Below, piece after piece: positions 1-8,440 of a DNA stretch of 64,000 nt. Positions within the stretch are counted from its first letter, which is position 1; each line of letters opens with the position of its first letter. The stretch comes from Pseudomonas gingeri. GTDB lineage: Bacteria > Pseudomonadota > Gammaproteobacteria > Pseudomonadales > Pseudomonadaceae. The position numbers and the translations under genes were made by a program. The notes beneath the pieces were generated by a model, which did no database searches, was not told the origin of the DNA, and saw only the letters and a list, made by a program, of their open reading frames with translations. Location: NCBI RefSeq assembly GCF_013386115.1, contig NZ_JACAOR010000007.1, positions 334,702 to 398,701 on the forward strand, read 5' to 3'.

Positions 1-449
1 AGTTGCTGCAACGCCAGGACCTGGACCTGACCATCGTCACCCGCAAGCCGGGCAGCGAACTAGGCCAGTTGCTGCGCCAGGAGCGCCTGGTCTGGGCCGA
101 GGCCCAGAATGCCGCGATCCACGAACAGAACCCCTTGCCACTGGCCATGGATGGGATGGACTGCTTCTGCACCCAATGGGCCTGCAACGCCCTCGATGCC
201 CGCGGCCGCGACTATCGCCTGGCCTATGCCTGCCCGAGCCTGTCGACGATCATGGCGGTGGTCAACGCCGGACTGGCGATGACCGCCCAGTTGGAAAGCC
301 TGATCCCCCAGGACTGGCGGATCCTCGGCGAAACCGAAGGCATGCCTCAGTTGCCCCTGCTGAACATCATGCTGATACGCAACCTGAACAAGCCTTCGCC
401 GATCACCGAATGCCTGGCCGAGCACATCGTCGAAGGCTTCAAACCTTGA
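1..449 (+). CDS. LysR-family regulator, C-terminal part (truncated by window start)
   Basis: The open frame enters from the left edge (codons in phase with base 3) and stops at 447-449. About 148 residues are visible. They look like the second half of a LysR substrate-binding domain: a stretch on the use of a bound ligand, then a run resembling the 'VxAGLGxxxxP' loop (here VVNAGLAMTAQ) and a C-terminal helix. The helix-turn-helix part lies outside the window, so the identity rests on the effector domain only. The last 11 bases overlap the convergent TauE/SafE gene. The regulated target cannot be inferred. Confidence 0.75.
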   Translation, partial: LLQRQDLDLTIVTRKPGSELGQLLRQERLVWAEAQNAAIHEQNPLPLAMDGMDCFCTQWACNALDARGRDYRLAYACPSLSTIMAVVNAGLAMTAQLESLIPQDWRILGETEGMPQLPLLNIMLIRNLNKPSPITECLAEHIVEGFKP

Positions 450-1188
450 AGCCGAGCAGCAGCGCGCCGAGCACCAGGTAGGCGCAGAACAGGCCGCGCA
501 GGACTTTCTCGGGCAAGGCGTAGGCCACTTTCACCCCCCAGCTGATACTCAGCAAGCCGCCGATGGCCATGGGGATGCCCATGCGCCAGTCCACCTCGCC
601 ATGCACCGCGTAAGTTACCAGGGTGACGCTGGTGCTCGGCAGTGCCAGGGCCAGCGACAGGCCCTGGGCCACCACCTGCGAAGTACCGAAGACACTGGTC
701 AGGAACGGCGTGGCCACCACGGCCCCGCCCACCCCGAACAAGCCGCCCATGGTCCCCGACGCCGCCCCCAGTACCCCCAGCCATGGCCAGGGATAGCGCA
801 TGTGCGCCGACACCGGCGACTGTGCCATGAACAGACGCACCAGATAGAAAAGCGCCAGCACCAGGAGAAAACCGACAAAGCCCAGGCGCATGCTGCGCGG
901 ATCCAGTCCGACCGCCCAGAGCGCGCCGAACCAGGCAAAGCAGAAACTCATCAAGACCAGTGGCAACGCATGGCGCAGCTCGATGCGGTTGCGCTGGTTG
1001 TAGCGATGCAGCGCCAGCACCACATTCGGCACCACCATCACCAGCGCCGTACCCTGGGCCAACTGCTGGTCGAGGCCGAACAGGATGCCCAGCACCGGAA
1101 TGGCGATCATGCCGCCCCCGATCCCGAATATCCCGCCCACGCCGCCCATCACGATGCCCAGCACCAGGTACTCAATCCACTCGATCAC
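439..1188 (-). CDS. TauE/SafE-family sulfite/organic-anion exporter
   Basis: A 249-residue, almost entirely hydrophobic protein with about eight membrane segments. It has the duplicated Gly-rich motif of the TauE/SafE family: an N-terminal GGVGGIFGIGGG near residue 15 and a second GTMGGLFGVGGA in the C-terminal half. The family moves sulfite, sulfoacetate or related anions across the inner membrane; the substrate here is unknown. I chose the GTG start at 1186-1188 because GGGGAG lies 6 bases upstream and the membrane segment begins directly after it. The longer ORF adds a non-hydrophobic Arg-rich leader with no ribosome site. It is divergent from the LysR gene at 1292, which may control it. 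Confidence 0.85.
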   Translation of the reverse strand: MIEWIEYLVLGIVMGGVGGIFGIGGGMIAIPVLGILFGLDQQLAQGTALVMVVPNVVLALHRYNQRNRIELRHALPLVLMSFCFAWFGALWAVGLDPRSMRLGFVGFLLVLALFYLVRLFMAQSPVSAHMRYPWPWLGVLGAASGTMGGLFGVGGAVVATPFLTSVFGTSQVVAQGLSLALALPSTSVTLVTYAVHGEVDWRMGIPMAIGGLLSISWGVKVAYALPEKVLRGLFCAYLVLGALLLGFKV

Positions 1189-1291
1189 AGCTGTCTCCCC
1201 GCTCAATGCCCTCCATGCTACGCAGTCCGCTCTAGCGCGGAAACGCACAACAACGCACAATGGCTATGCCGATCTCGCACAAGCAAACACC

Positions 1292-2248
1292 ATGAATCCC
1301 ACCAGCCTTACGGATCAACTCGGCTTGTTTCTCGATGTCCTGGAAACCGGCAGCTTTTCCGCCGCCTCCCGGCGCCATCCGCTGACCCCATCGGCCGTGG
1401 CCCGGCGGATCGACAGCCTGGAAAGCTCGATCGGCAGCCGCCTGTTCATTCGCAGCACCCACGCGGTACGGGCCACGCCCGCCGGGCTGGCCTTTGCCGA
1501 GCGGGCCCGACGGATCGTCGCCGAACTGCGCCTGGCCCGGGCCGAGGCGGTGTCCCTGAGCAATGCGCCGGAAGGCTTGATCCGTATCGACGCCCCCGCG
1601 GCCTTCGGTCGTCGCCATCTGGCCCCGGCCATCGCCGACTTCCTGCTCGACTACCGCGGACTCGACGTGCAACTGCACCTGATCGACAGCTTCGTCGATA
1701 TGCAGGGCTCCAACCTGGGCAAGGTCGACCTGGTCCTGCGCGCCGGGCAAATGGCCGATACCCGGCTGGTGGCAACGCCCCTGGCAAGCATCGTGCGGAT
1801 CGCCTGCGCCAGTCCGGCCTACCTGAAAAGCCGCGGCACGCCGCTGCGTCCGGATGAGCTGGGCGGACACGACGGCCTCGACTGGGACGCCCTGGCCCCG
1901 CCGATGGCCTGGCGCTTCCACCAGGACGGACAGGTACAACTGCACCGTCCGTCGCGAATCCGCATGACCTCGAACAACGCCGAAGCCCTGCTGTCCGGCG
2001 CCCTCAGCGGCCTGGGCATCGCCCACCTGCCGACCTGGCTGATCAGCGAGTACCTGCTGCGCGGGGAGTTGTTGCCGCTGTTCTGTGAAAATGGCCTGCC
2101 GGCCCCCGAGACCGCCGGGGTCTACGCGCTGCGCCTGGAACAACCGGCCAACTCCCGCAGCCGCCTGTTGCTGGAGTTCCTCAAGAGTCGCTTCAGCCCC
2201 GTGCCCCCCTGGGACCTGGCACTGCAAAGCGGCCTGGGGCGCCACTAG
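1292..2248 (+). CDS. LysR-family transcriptional regulator
   Basis: A 318-residue protein with an N-terminal winged helix-turn-helix (residues about 5-65, with GSFSAASRR and the recognition segment SAVARRIDSLE) and a periplasmic-binding-like effector domain. The Met start at 1292 sits 5 residues before the usual LysR beginning; upstream codons in the longer frame are low-quality. The divergent exporter gene starts 103 bases away, the classic arrangement for a LysR protein controlling its neighbour. Effector unknown. Confidence 0.88.
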   Translation: MNPTSLTDQLGLFLDVLETGSFSAASRRHPLTPSAVARRIDSLESSIGSRLFIRSTHAVRATPAGLAFAERARRIVAELRLARAEAVSLSNAPEGLIRIDAPAAFGRRHLAPAIADFLLDYRGLDVQLHLIDSFVDMQGSNLGKVDLVLRAGQMADTRLVATPLASIVRIACASPAYLKSRGTPLRPDELGGHDGLDWDALAPPMAWRFHQDGQVQLHRPSRIRMTSNNAEALLSGALSGLGIAHLPTWLISEYLLRGELLPLFCENGLPAPETAGVYALRLEQPANSRSRLLLEFLKSRFSPVPPWDLALQSGLGRH

Positions 2249-2321
2249 GCAGAGAAAATTCCCTGGCGCATTAAAGATTCGCCCGCTAGATTCAACAGAC
2301 GTAACGTACAAGGCTCTAGCG

Positions 2322-2774
2322 ATGAACAGCACCACCGACCACTGTGACGACCTGCTTCTGGACAACCAGGTGTGCTTTGCCCTGCACTCCACCTCGTTGT
2401 TGATGACCAAGGTCTACAAGCCCCTGCTCCAGGCCCTGAACCTGACCTACCCGCAATACCTGGCGATGATCGTGCTGTGGGAACAGGACGGCCTGACCGT
2501 CGGTGAGATCAGCCACAAGCTGATGACCGATCCCGGCTCCCTGACCCCCCTGCTCAAGCGCCTCGAAAGCGAGGGGCTGCTGAGCCGGACCCGCAGCAAG
2601 GCCGACGAGCGGGTGGTGATCGTCGAACTGACCGACGCCGGGCGTGCCCTGCGTGACAAGGCCCGGGGTATTCCGCAATGCATCCTGGCCGCCGGTGGTG
2701 GTTCCATGGAGCGCCTGCGTGCCCTGCAGGCCGAACTGCTGACGCTGCGCGGGCACCTGCAAGACAGCCTCTGA
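2322..2774 (+). CDS. ohrR: OhrR, organic-peroxide-sensing MarR-family repressor
   Basis: A 150-residue MarR-type winged-helix protein. The segment NQVCFALHS carries the reactive Cys18, which corresponds to the conserved peroxide-sensing cysteine of OhrR (Cys15 in B. subtilis, Cys22 in Xanthomonas). The DNA-binding part follows (LTVGEISHKLMTDPGSLTPLLKRLE, residues about 60-85). Family knowledge: organic hydroperoxides oxidise this cysteine and release the repressor from the ohr promoter. The target gene ohr lies 285 bases downstream on the same strand, behind a region with operator-like repeats. A second cysteine (Cys8) is present near the N-terminus. Confidence 0.92.
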   Translation: MNSTTDHCDDLLLDNQVCFALHSTSLLMTKVYKPLLQALNLTYPQYLAMIVLWEQDGLTVGEISHKLMTDPGSLTPLLKRLESEGLLSRTRSKADERVVIVELTDAGRALRDKARGIPQCILAAGGGSMERLRALQAELLTLRGHLQDSL

Positions 2775-2960
2775 CAACGATCTTCCCCGGCCCTGCGCCT
2801 TGATCGCAGGCAAATCCGCATTGCCCGACCGCTCCTACAAAGACAACAGATCGCTCCTGGCCCCAGGGGCGATCCTGCGCGCAACCTTCCCTTCGGCTTA
2901 CCGCTAACCTCCCTGGACGATCCAGCCAGAAAAGCCCGTTCGAAACTTTTTTGAAAATTT

Positions 2961-3030
2961 ATCTTGCGCGCAAAACATTAGCACGATACATTTATCTCGC
3001 ATTCACTTAGCGCGCAAATATTTAGCGCAA
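2961..3030 (+). promoter_or_regulatory. Candidate OhrR operator/promoter region of ohr
   Basis: This AT-rich stretch stands out in GC-rich surroundings. It contains the perfect 10-bp palindrome TTGCGCGCAA (2964-2973) and, 43 bases on, TTAGCGCGCAA (3007-3017), followed by another TTAGCGCAA (3022-3030). The motif TTAGCRC occurs three times (about 2979, 3007, 3022). It lies 30-100 bases before ohr, where OhrR is expected to bind. Exact operator boundaries are inferred. Confidence 0.5.
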
Positions 3031-3059
3031 AACAAATTTCCGAAACGACGAGGCTCGCC

Positions 3060-3479
3060 ATGCAAACTCTCTATACCGCAGTTGCAACTTCCACCGGTGG
3101 CCGTGATGGCCGCGCGATCTCCAGCGACAACATCCTGGACGTCAAGCTCGCCACTCCCAAAGAGCTCGGCGGTGCCGGTGGTGCAGCCACCAACCCTGAG
3201 CAACTGTTCGCCGCCGGCTACTCGGCCTGCTTTATCGGCGCGCTGAAATTCGTTGCCAGCCAGACCAAGCGCCAGATCCCGGCTGACGCCTCGATCACCG
3301 CCCACGTCGGCATCGGCCAGATCCCTGGTGGTTTCGGCCTGGATATCGACCTGCACATCAGCCTGCCGGGTCTGGAACAGGCCGATGCACAAAGCCTGGT
3401 CGACGCCGCCCACCAGGTCTGCCCGTACTCCAACGCCACCCGTGGCAACGTCGACGTCCGCCTGCACGTCACTGTCTAA
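3060..3479 (+). CDS. ohr: Ohr, organic hydroperoxide resistance peroxidase
   Basis: A 139-residue OsmC/Ohr-family protein of the usual length. It reduces fatty-acid and other organic hydroperoxides to alcohols, with lipoylated proteins as the known reductant. The two catalytic cysteines are present: Cys57 in YSACF and Cys121 in CPYSNATRGN. The Ohr signature GGAGGAATNPEQLFAAGYSA is intact. It is preceded by ohrR and AT-rich operator-like DNA, so peroxide-inducible expression is expected. The esterase gene follows 26 bases downstream and may be co-transcribed. Confidence 0.96.
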   Translation: MQTLYTAVATSTGGRDGRAISSDNILDVKLATPKELGGAGGAATNPEQLFAAGYSACFIGALKFVASQTKRQIPADASITAHVGIGQIPGGFGLDIDLHISLPGLEQADAQSLVDAAHQVCPYSNATRGNVDVRLHVTV

Positions 3480-3505
3480 CCCATCTGCCACCTGAGGATC
3501 CGTAC

Positions 3506-4525
3506 ATGAACACTTTCAGCAAAGTCCTGACCGGTACCCTGCTCGCGTTGTCCGTCCACACGGCGTTCGCCGCCGAAAACACCGGTATCGAACACAACAC
3601 CCAGGCATTTCTCGACGCCTTGAATGCCGGCACGGGCAAGCCGATGGAACAGATGACGCCAGCAGAAGCCCGCGCCGTGCTGTCTGGTGCGCAGTCAGGG
3701 GTCAAGCTGACATTGCCCAAGACCGACGTGAGCCAGAAGACCATCCAGGTCGACGGCAAGCCGCTGGAGTTGACCATCGTCCGCCCGGCCGGGGTCAAGG
3801 GCACGTTGCCGGTGTTCATGTTCTTCCACGGTGGCGGCTGGGTCCTGGGGGATTTCCCCACCCACGAGCGGCTGGTCCGTGACCTGGTGGTGGGTTCAGG
3901 GGCGGCGGCGGTGTTCGTCAACTACACGCCGTCACCCGAGGCCCATTACCCGACCGCGATCAACCAGGCCTACGCCGCAACCCGCTGGGTGGCCGAGCAC
4001 GGCAAGGAAATCAATGTCGACGGCAAGCGCCTGGCCGTGGCCGGCAACAGCGTCGGCGGCAACATGGCGGCCGTGGTCAGCCTGATGGCCAAGGACAAGG
4101 GCACCCCGGCACTGAAGTTCCAGCTGCTGCTGTGGCCGGTGACCGATGCCAGTTTCGAGACGGCGTCCTACAACCAGTACGCCGAGGGTCACTTCCTCAG
4201 CAAGAACATGATGAAGTGGTTCTGGGACAACTACACCACCGATGCCAAGCAGCGCGGCGAGATCTACGCCTCACCGCTGCGGGCCACCACGGCACAGCTC
4301 AAGGGCCTGCCACCGGCGCTGATCCAGACCGCCGGGGCCGACGTCCTGCGGGATGAAGGCGAGGCCTACGGCCGCAAGCTGGATGAAGCCGGCGTACCGG
4401 TGACCAGCGTGCGCTACAACGGCATGATCCATGACTTCGGCCTGCTCAACGTGGTCAGCCAGGTGCCGGAGGTTCGTTCGGCTCTCCTGCAGGCTTCGCA
4501 GGAACTGAAGGAACACCTGAAATAA
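3506..4525 (+). CDS. Exported alpha/beta hydrolase (hormone-sensitive-lipase-like esterase)
   Basis: A 339-residue protein with a signal peptide (residues 1-22, ending AFA) and an alpha/beta-hydrolase domain of the HSL/family IV type. The oxyanion-hole motif HGGGW is at 108-112, the nucleophile elbow GNSVGG has Ser182, and the likely acid and base are Asp279 (GAD) and His309 (IHDFG). It probably hydrolyses acyl esters in the periplasm or outside the cell. A start at 3506 is supported by GAGGATCCGTAC upstream. It directly follows ohr and ends before a strong terminator shared with efp. Substrate unknown. Confidence 0.88.
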   Translation: MNTFSKVLTGTLLALSVHTAFAAENTGIEHNTQAFLDALNAGTGKPMEQMTPAEARAVLSGAQSGVKLTLPKTDVSQKTIQVDGKPLELTIVRPAGVKGTLPVFMFFHGGGWVLGDFPTHERLVRDLVVGSGAAAVFVNYTPSPEAHYPTAINQAYAATRWVAEHGKEINVDGKRLAVAGNSVGGNMAAVVSLMAKDKGTPALKFQLLLWPVTDASFETASYNQYAEGHFLSKNMMKWFWDNYTTDAKQRGEIYASPLRATTAQLKGLPPALIQTAGADVLRDEGEAYGRKLDEAGVPVTSVRYNGMIHDFGLLNVVSQVPEVRSALLQASQELKEHLK

Positions 4526-4561
4526 GCGGCTACGGGTGGCACGGTGAACGCTGCCCCCCTC

Positions 4562-4650
4562 TGTAGGAGCCGGCTTGCTGGCGATGGCGGTGAATCAGGC
4601 GACGACGATGTCGATTACCACACCGCATCGCCAGCAAGCCGGCTCCCACA
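4562..4650. repeat. REP pair (GGAGCCGGCTTGC family), inverted
   Basis: Two arms face each other: 4562-4586 (TGTAGGAGCCGGCTTGCTGG...) and 4626-4650 (...CCAGCAAGCCGGCTCCCACA). They form a long imperfect cruciform around a 40-base spacer. This is the Pseudomonas intergenic REP type, and related copies are at 27001, 54865 and 60446. Confidence 0.8.
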
Positions 4651-4686
4651 AGGGGGTCGCGGCAGGCCACAGAAACAAACAGACAC

Positions 4687-4717
4687 AAAAAAGCCCGGGG
4701 CATGCCCGGGCTTTTTT
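4687..4717. terminator. Bidirectional rho-independent terminator between esterase gene and efp
   Basis: A perfect 13-bp stem, AAAAAAGCCCGGG (4687-4699) and its complement (4705-4717), closes a 5-base loop. A-tract and T-tract flank it, so it can stop transcription from both convergent genes. Confidence 0.9.
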
Positions 4718-4740
4718 GTTCGTGTGGCGAAAAGCAGTGC

Positions 4741-5310
4741 TTATTTGGCACGGCCTTTGTAGGAACCGCCTTCACGGGTATCGATCTCGATCATGTCACC
4801 GATTTCGATGAAGTCAGCTACCGACAGCTCGGTACCGTTCTTCAGCTTGGCAGGCTTCATCACCTTGCCGGAAGTGTCACCGCGAGCGGAACCTTCGGTG
4901 TAGTCGACCTGACGCACGATAGTGGTCGGCAGTTCCACGGAAACCAGGCGGTCTTCGAAGAAGACGGCTTCACAGACGTCGGTCATGCCTTCTTCCACGA
5001 ATGGCAGAACGGCCTCGATGTCTTCGGCGTTCAGCTCGTACATGGTGTAGTCGGTGGTGTCCATGAACGTGTAGGAATCGCCGCTGATGAAGGACAGGGT
5101 CGCTTCCTTACGGTCGAGGATCACATCGTCCAGCTTGTCATCGGCGCTGTAGACGGTTTCGGTCTTGTAGCCGGTCAGCAGGTTCTTCAGCTTGGTCTTC
5201 ATGATCGCGCTGTTACGACCGGACTTGGTGAATTCAGCTTTCTGAACCAGCCAAGGATCGTTGTCGATACGGATCACGGTACCGGGTTTCAGTTCTTTAC
5301 CAGTTTTCAT
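4741..5310 (-). CDS. efp: Elongation factor P
   Basis: A 189-residue EF-P of standard length with three beta-barrel domains. It binds ribosomes stalled on polyproline and promotes peptide bond formation. The modified loop reads KSGRNSA with Arg32 at the tip, the residue rhamnosylated by EarP in Pseudomonas, rather than the lysine of E. coli EF-P. The modifying enzyme gene earP lies directly upstream on the same strand with a 48-base gap, so the two are probably co-transcribed. The leader contains a TATGAT -10-like hexamer, so efp may also have its own promoter. Confidence 0.97.
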   Translation of the reverse strand: MKTGKELKPGTVIRIDNDPWLVQKAEFTKSGRNSAIMKTKLKNLLTGYKTETVYSADDKLDDVILDRKEATLSFISGDSYTFMDTTDYTMYELNAEDIEAVLPFVEEGMTDVCEAVFFEDRLVSVELPTTIVRQVDYTEGSARGDTSGKVMKPAKLKNGTELSVADFIEIGDMIEIDTREGGSYKGRAK

Positions 5311-5358
5311 TGCGAATATCCGAATTTGGATGGGATGTACATAAATCTAGGCCGCGTA

Positions 5359-6492
5359 TCATATCCAATTTAGGTAAAGCTTCACCAGCGCCGTGGCAAG
5401 ATCGGGCCGCGAAGCCTGTTCCAGACACCAGCGTTCGGCGTGTTCGGCCAGTTCCCGCTCGTTGCGCAGCACCTCCGACCAGCTTTCACCCACCCCGTTT
5501 CCACTGTTCCAGGCCCGCCACCAGCCACTGAAAGCGGCCAGGGCCGGCTCGGACAGGCCCCGGGTATACAGCGCGAGAAACGCTTCCAGCTTGTCCAGGT
5601 GGATATCGTCCTCCTGTCGGTAGATATGCCAGAGCAACGGCCGGCCGGCCCATTGCGCGCGAATGAACGAGTCTTCGCCGCGTACGGCGTTGAAATCGCA
5701 GCTCCAGAGCAGGCGGTCATAGGCTGGCTGGGGGACGAACGGCAGCACCTGCACCGTCAGGGCCCGACGTGTCTCGATGGCCCCGGCCCGCAGCTCACCG
5801 CTGCCCAGCCAGCGCTGGACATCCGCCAGTACCCGGCCTTCGGGCACCAATAGCCGGGTCGGGCGGCTGTCGGTCGCCAGGGCTTCGAGCCAACTGGCAA
5901 CGCCCTCGTTCTCGTAGGCGAACAACGAGATCAACCGCTCGCCATCCGTCGGATCGACGCCCAGGCCACGCAGGAAATCCCGGCGTGCCGCAGGATCCGC
6001 CTGAAAGGCCCGACGCTGCTCCAGCAATCCCGCCTCACGGAGCAGGCCGCCGGTGCCCGCCTCAAACCCCGGGAAAAAGAAGAACTTCTGTACCTGCTTG
6101 TACTTGACCGAGGGCAGGCCATGGCAGCCGACAATCCAGTCCTCGGCGCTCAGGTAATCCAGGTTGAGCCACAGCGGCGTGGTCTCGCGCCGGGCCATCG
6201 CGTCCATATAGTCGTGGGGCAACTGGCAGGCAAAGGCACCGATCACCACATCCGCCGCCACCACCGGCTGCCAGTCGCCCGACCAGCGGCGCACCTCGAC
6301 GCCCTCGCGGACCTGCTGTTCCTGTTCGATGTCGAGTTCCGGGCACAAGCGCTCGAAGGCCCGCAGATCGTCGACCCACAGGCGCACGGCCAGGCCATGC
6401 TCGGCCACCAGTTGCCGGGCCAGGCGCCAGGTCACGCCGATATCGCCATAGTTGTCGACGACGGTGCAGAAAATATCCCAGTTGGCCGGCAT
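5359..6492 (-). CDS. earP: EarP, EF-P arginine rhamnosyltransferase
   Basis: A 377-residue DUF2331/GT104-type glycosyltransferase that transfers rhamnose from dTDP-rhamnose to EF-P Arg32. With the start at 6492 (GGAG 8 bases upstream), the catalytic residues known from P. putida EarP fall on the same numbers: Asp13 and Asp17 in VVDNYGDIG, and Arg271, Glu273, Asp274 in AVRGEDSF. This strongly supports the start choice over the 48-residue-longer ORF. The gene is next to its substrate gene efp. The dTDP-rhamnose genes are not in this window. Confidence 0.96.
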   Translation of the reverse strand: MPANWDIFCTVVDNYGDIGVTWRLARQLVAEHGLAVRLWVDDLRAFERLCPELDIEQEQQVREGVEVRRWSGDWQPVVAADVVIGAFACQLPHDYMDAMARRETTPLWLNLDYLSAEDWIVGCHGLPSVKYKQVQKFFFFPGFEAGTGGLLREAGLLEQRRAFQADPAARRDFLRGLGVDPTDGERLISLFAYENEGVASWLEALATDSRPTRLLVPEGRVLADVQRWLGSGELRAGAIETRRALTVQVLPFVPQPAYDRLLWSCDFNAVRGEDSFIRAQWAGRPLLWHIYRQEDDIHLDKLEAFLALYTRGLSEPALAAFSGWWRAWNSGNGVGESWSEVLRNERELAEHAERWCLEQASRPDLATALVKLYLNWI

Positions 6493-6617
6493 GCACGGGC
6501 TCCGTTTGGCAAAGGCGTCGATTGTCCGCATAAATCCTCCTGCGCAGAAGAGCCGACGTCGATTAATCTTCATGCGACAATCGCATCCTGCGAAGAACCG
6601 CCCGCCAGGAGGCCGCC

Positions 6618-7025
6618 ATGCCTTATCGCCCACCACCGCGTCGCCGCTTGTATGTCACCCTCAATCCACTGCAGTTGACCGCCAGCATCGCGCTGGGCAT
6701 CTGGCTCGGTTTCGTCGCGCTGGCCCTCACCGCCTGGCTGCTCGCCCGGCTGTTCATTGCCCAGCCGCTGGCCCCCGTCGCCGAGGCCGTCCGGCAGATC
6801 AGCCAGCCCGCCGCGCCGACCGCGCCACAAGCTCCCGGCGATTCGACGCAGATGTTCGAGCAGTACAAGGAGAATCTGCGCAAGAACGAAGAGCAGCAAC
6901 GCCTGGACCAGGCCCGCAACAGCTATCGCAACCTGTCCAATCCGAAATGCCAGTTCTGGTTGCAGCAGGACCAGACCGCGCCCAGCGACAAGAGCCGGGC
7001 CAACGTGCTGCAGTTCTGCAATTGA
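6618..7025 (+). CDS. Conserved single-pass inner-membrane protein, function unknown
   Basis: A 135-residue protein: a basic N-terminus (RPPPRRR), one strong membrane segment (about residues 20-46), a Pro/Ala-rich linker, then a charged helical tail (MFEQYKENLRKNEEQQRLDQ) and a C-terminal part with two cysteines. AGGAGGCCGCC precedes the ATG. It is divergent from earP with a 125-base gap. Fifteen bases separate it from the next gene on the same strand, so the two are likely an operon. No function recognised. Confidence 0.8.
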   Translation: MPYRPPPRRRLYVTLNPLQLTASIALGIWLGFVALALTAWLLARLFIAQPLAPVAEAVRQISQPAAPTAPQAPGDSTQMFEQYKENLRKNEEQQRLDQARNSYRNLSNPKCQFWLQQDQTAPSDKSRANVLQFCN

Positions 7026-7039
7026 ACCGGTTGCACGAC

Positions 7040-7522
7040 ATGGACAAGCACGCGGTGCACCAGCGCATCATCGACACCCTGGCGGTCGATCTCGATGTCC
7101 TGCAACGGGCGGCACAAACCGCCTACGAAGCCGCGACCGACGAAGAGAACATCGCAGAGAACAAGTACGACACCCTGGGCCTGGAAGCCTCGTACCTGGC
7201 CACCGGGCAGGCCCGGCGTGTCGAGGAAATCCGTCAGGCCCTCAAGCAGTGCCGGGAACTGCCGCTGCGTCCCTACGACGATCAGGCGGGCATCCAGCTG
7301 GGCGCCCTGCTGACCCTCGAAGCCGAGAACGGCAACGAGCAGCAACTGTTCCTGGCCCCGGATGCCGCCGGCCTGAAGATCGAATGGGAGGGTCGGGCGA
7401 TCACCGTGATCAGCCCGCGCTCACCGCTGGGCCAGGCCCTGCTGGGCAAGTTCGACGGTGACGAGGTGCAGATCAGCGTCGGCGCCGTGCGCCAGCGCTA
7501 CACCGTGACCGCCGTCAGCTGA
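7040..7522 (+). CDS. GreA/GreB/Rnk-type transcription-factor-like protein
   Basis: A 160-residue protein. The N-terminal half is helical and charged (DEENIAENKYDTLGLEASYLATGQARRVEEI), like the coiled coil of Gre factors. The C-terminal half (ISPRSPLGQALLGKFDGDEVQISVG) matches the FKBP-like Gre/Rnk domain. Gre-type proteins enter the RNA polymerase secondary channel, and the acidic tip DEEN could serve there. That role is inferred. The ATG at 7040 was chosen; a weak upstream TTG is possible. Confidence 0.75.
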   Translation: MDKHAVHQRIIDTLAVDLDVLQRAAQTAYEAATDEENIAENKYDTLGLEASYLATGQARRVEEIRQALKQCRELPLRPYDDQAGIQLGALLTLEAENGNEQQLFLAPDAAGLKIEWEGRAITVISPRSPLGQALLGKFDGDEVQISVGAVRQRYTVTAVS

Positions 7523-7532
7523 CACCGACGCC

Positions 7533-7787
7533 CTACTTGGCTGCCGCCATCAGGCGGTTGACCTCGCTGCGCACCATGCTGGTGTATTCCGGTGGCGACA
7601 GGGTGTCGAGTTCCGCACGTACCCATTCCGCCCACTTGCCCTTGCGCTTGGCGCGCTCGCCGAACAGGCGTGCCGCCTCGCCCTTGGCCTTGCCCAGGTT
7701 GCTCTGCCAGAGGTCGAACAGACGGGACTTCTCATCCTCGATGGCGGCACGCTCGGCCAGGGACTTGTTAGCCAGATTGAAGCTCAT
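7533..7787 (-). CDS. Small conserved helical protein, function unknown
   Basis: An 84-residue, charged, apparently all-helical protein (LAERAAIEDEKSRLFDLWQSN...) with no signal peptide or membrane segment. It converges on the Gre-like gene (10-base gap) and is divergent from the DUF883 gene. I recognise it only as a small protein conserved in Pseudomonas. Confidence 0.75.
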   Translation of the reverse strand: MSFNLANKSLAERAAIEDEKSRLFDLWQSNLGKAKGEAARLFGERAKRKGKWAEWVRAELDTLSPPEYTSMVRSEVNRLMAAAK

Positions 7788-7953
7788 TGGAAAATCCTGC
7801 GGTACAAATAGAGCCGTATCTTACACTGTCGCTACACACATCCGATCGAGGATTTTGGCTGGCCGATGTGCCCGGACGGAAAATTTTGCAACTTTCCCAG
7901 GTCCCCCCGACTCCCATTATTCAGAGCATCATTCACTTGAAAGGAATATCGCC

Positions 7954-8274
7954 ATGGCCCGTAAATCCGCCGTACAAGCTGCCGAAGACCAGATCAAGGA
8001 CCAGGCCTTCAGCGAGTTGCAAGCGCTGATCCAGGAATCGGAAAAACTCTTGAAGGACAGCGCCGCACTGGTGGGCGAGGAAGGCGAAAGCCTGCGCGCG
8101 CAGATCAGCCAGAAGCTCAAGCAGGCCCTGGACTCGGTCACCCATGTGCGCGAAAACACCAAGCCCGTGGTCGAAGCGACCGAAACCTACATCGGCGGCC
8201 ATCCGTGGCAGACCGTGGCGATTTCCGCCGGCTTCGGCCTGGTGGTCGGCCTGCTGCTGGGCCGGCGCGACTGA
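7954..8274 (+). CDS. DUF883 / ElaB-YqjD-like tail-anchored protein
   Basis: A 106-residue protein: long amphipathic helices rich in Lys/Glu/Gln (residues 1-75), then HPWQTVAISAGFGLVVGLLLGRRD, the C-terminal membrane anchor plus basic end typical of DUF883 (ElaB/YqjD/YgaM). In E. coli these are membrane-anchored, stationary-phase ribosome-binding proteins; the same role here is inferred. AAGGAATATCGCC precedes the ATG. A strong hairpin follows the stop. Confidence 0.88.
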   Translation: MARKSAVQAAEDQIKDQAFSELQALIQESEKLLKDSAALVGEEGESLRAQISQKLKQALDSVTHVRENTKPVVEATETYIGGHPWQTVAISAGFGLVVGLLLGRRD

Positions 8275-8292
8275 TCGCACAGCGTTCCCCCG

Positions 8293-8317
8293 GTCCCTTG
8301 TCAGCGCGACAAGGGAC
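8293..8317 (+). terminator. Strong hairpin after the DUF883 gene
   Basis: GTCCCTTGTC (8293-8302) pairs perfectly with GACAAGGGAC (8308-8317) around a 5-base loop. There is no clear T-tract, so termination is less certain than pairing. Confidence 0.5.
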
Positions 8318-8440
8318 ACGCCTGCCACAGAACTATCTACCACCCCGCGCCCCCGCCACCCGGTAGCGTTTTTGCCATTTCCCGCGAAGCCTGGCCTGCC
8401 AGCGCCCAGCGGTTCGTCAGTACGAACGAAGGCAAAAGCC

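Noticed and set aside
1232..2410. Long minus-strand ORF (392 codons) opposite the LysR gene
   Set aside because: It is a GC-rich shadow: the protein is Gly/Gln/Arg/His-rich without a recognisable domain, and the plus-strand LysR and ohrR genes are clear.
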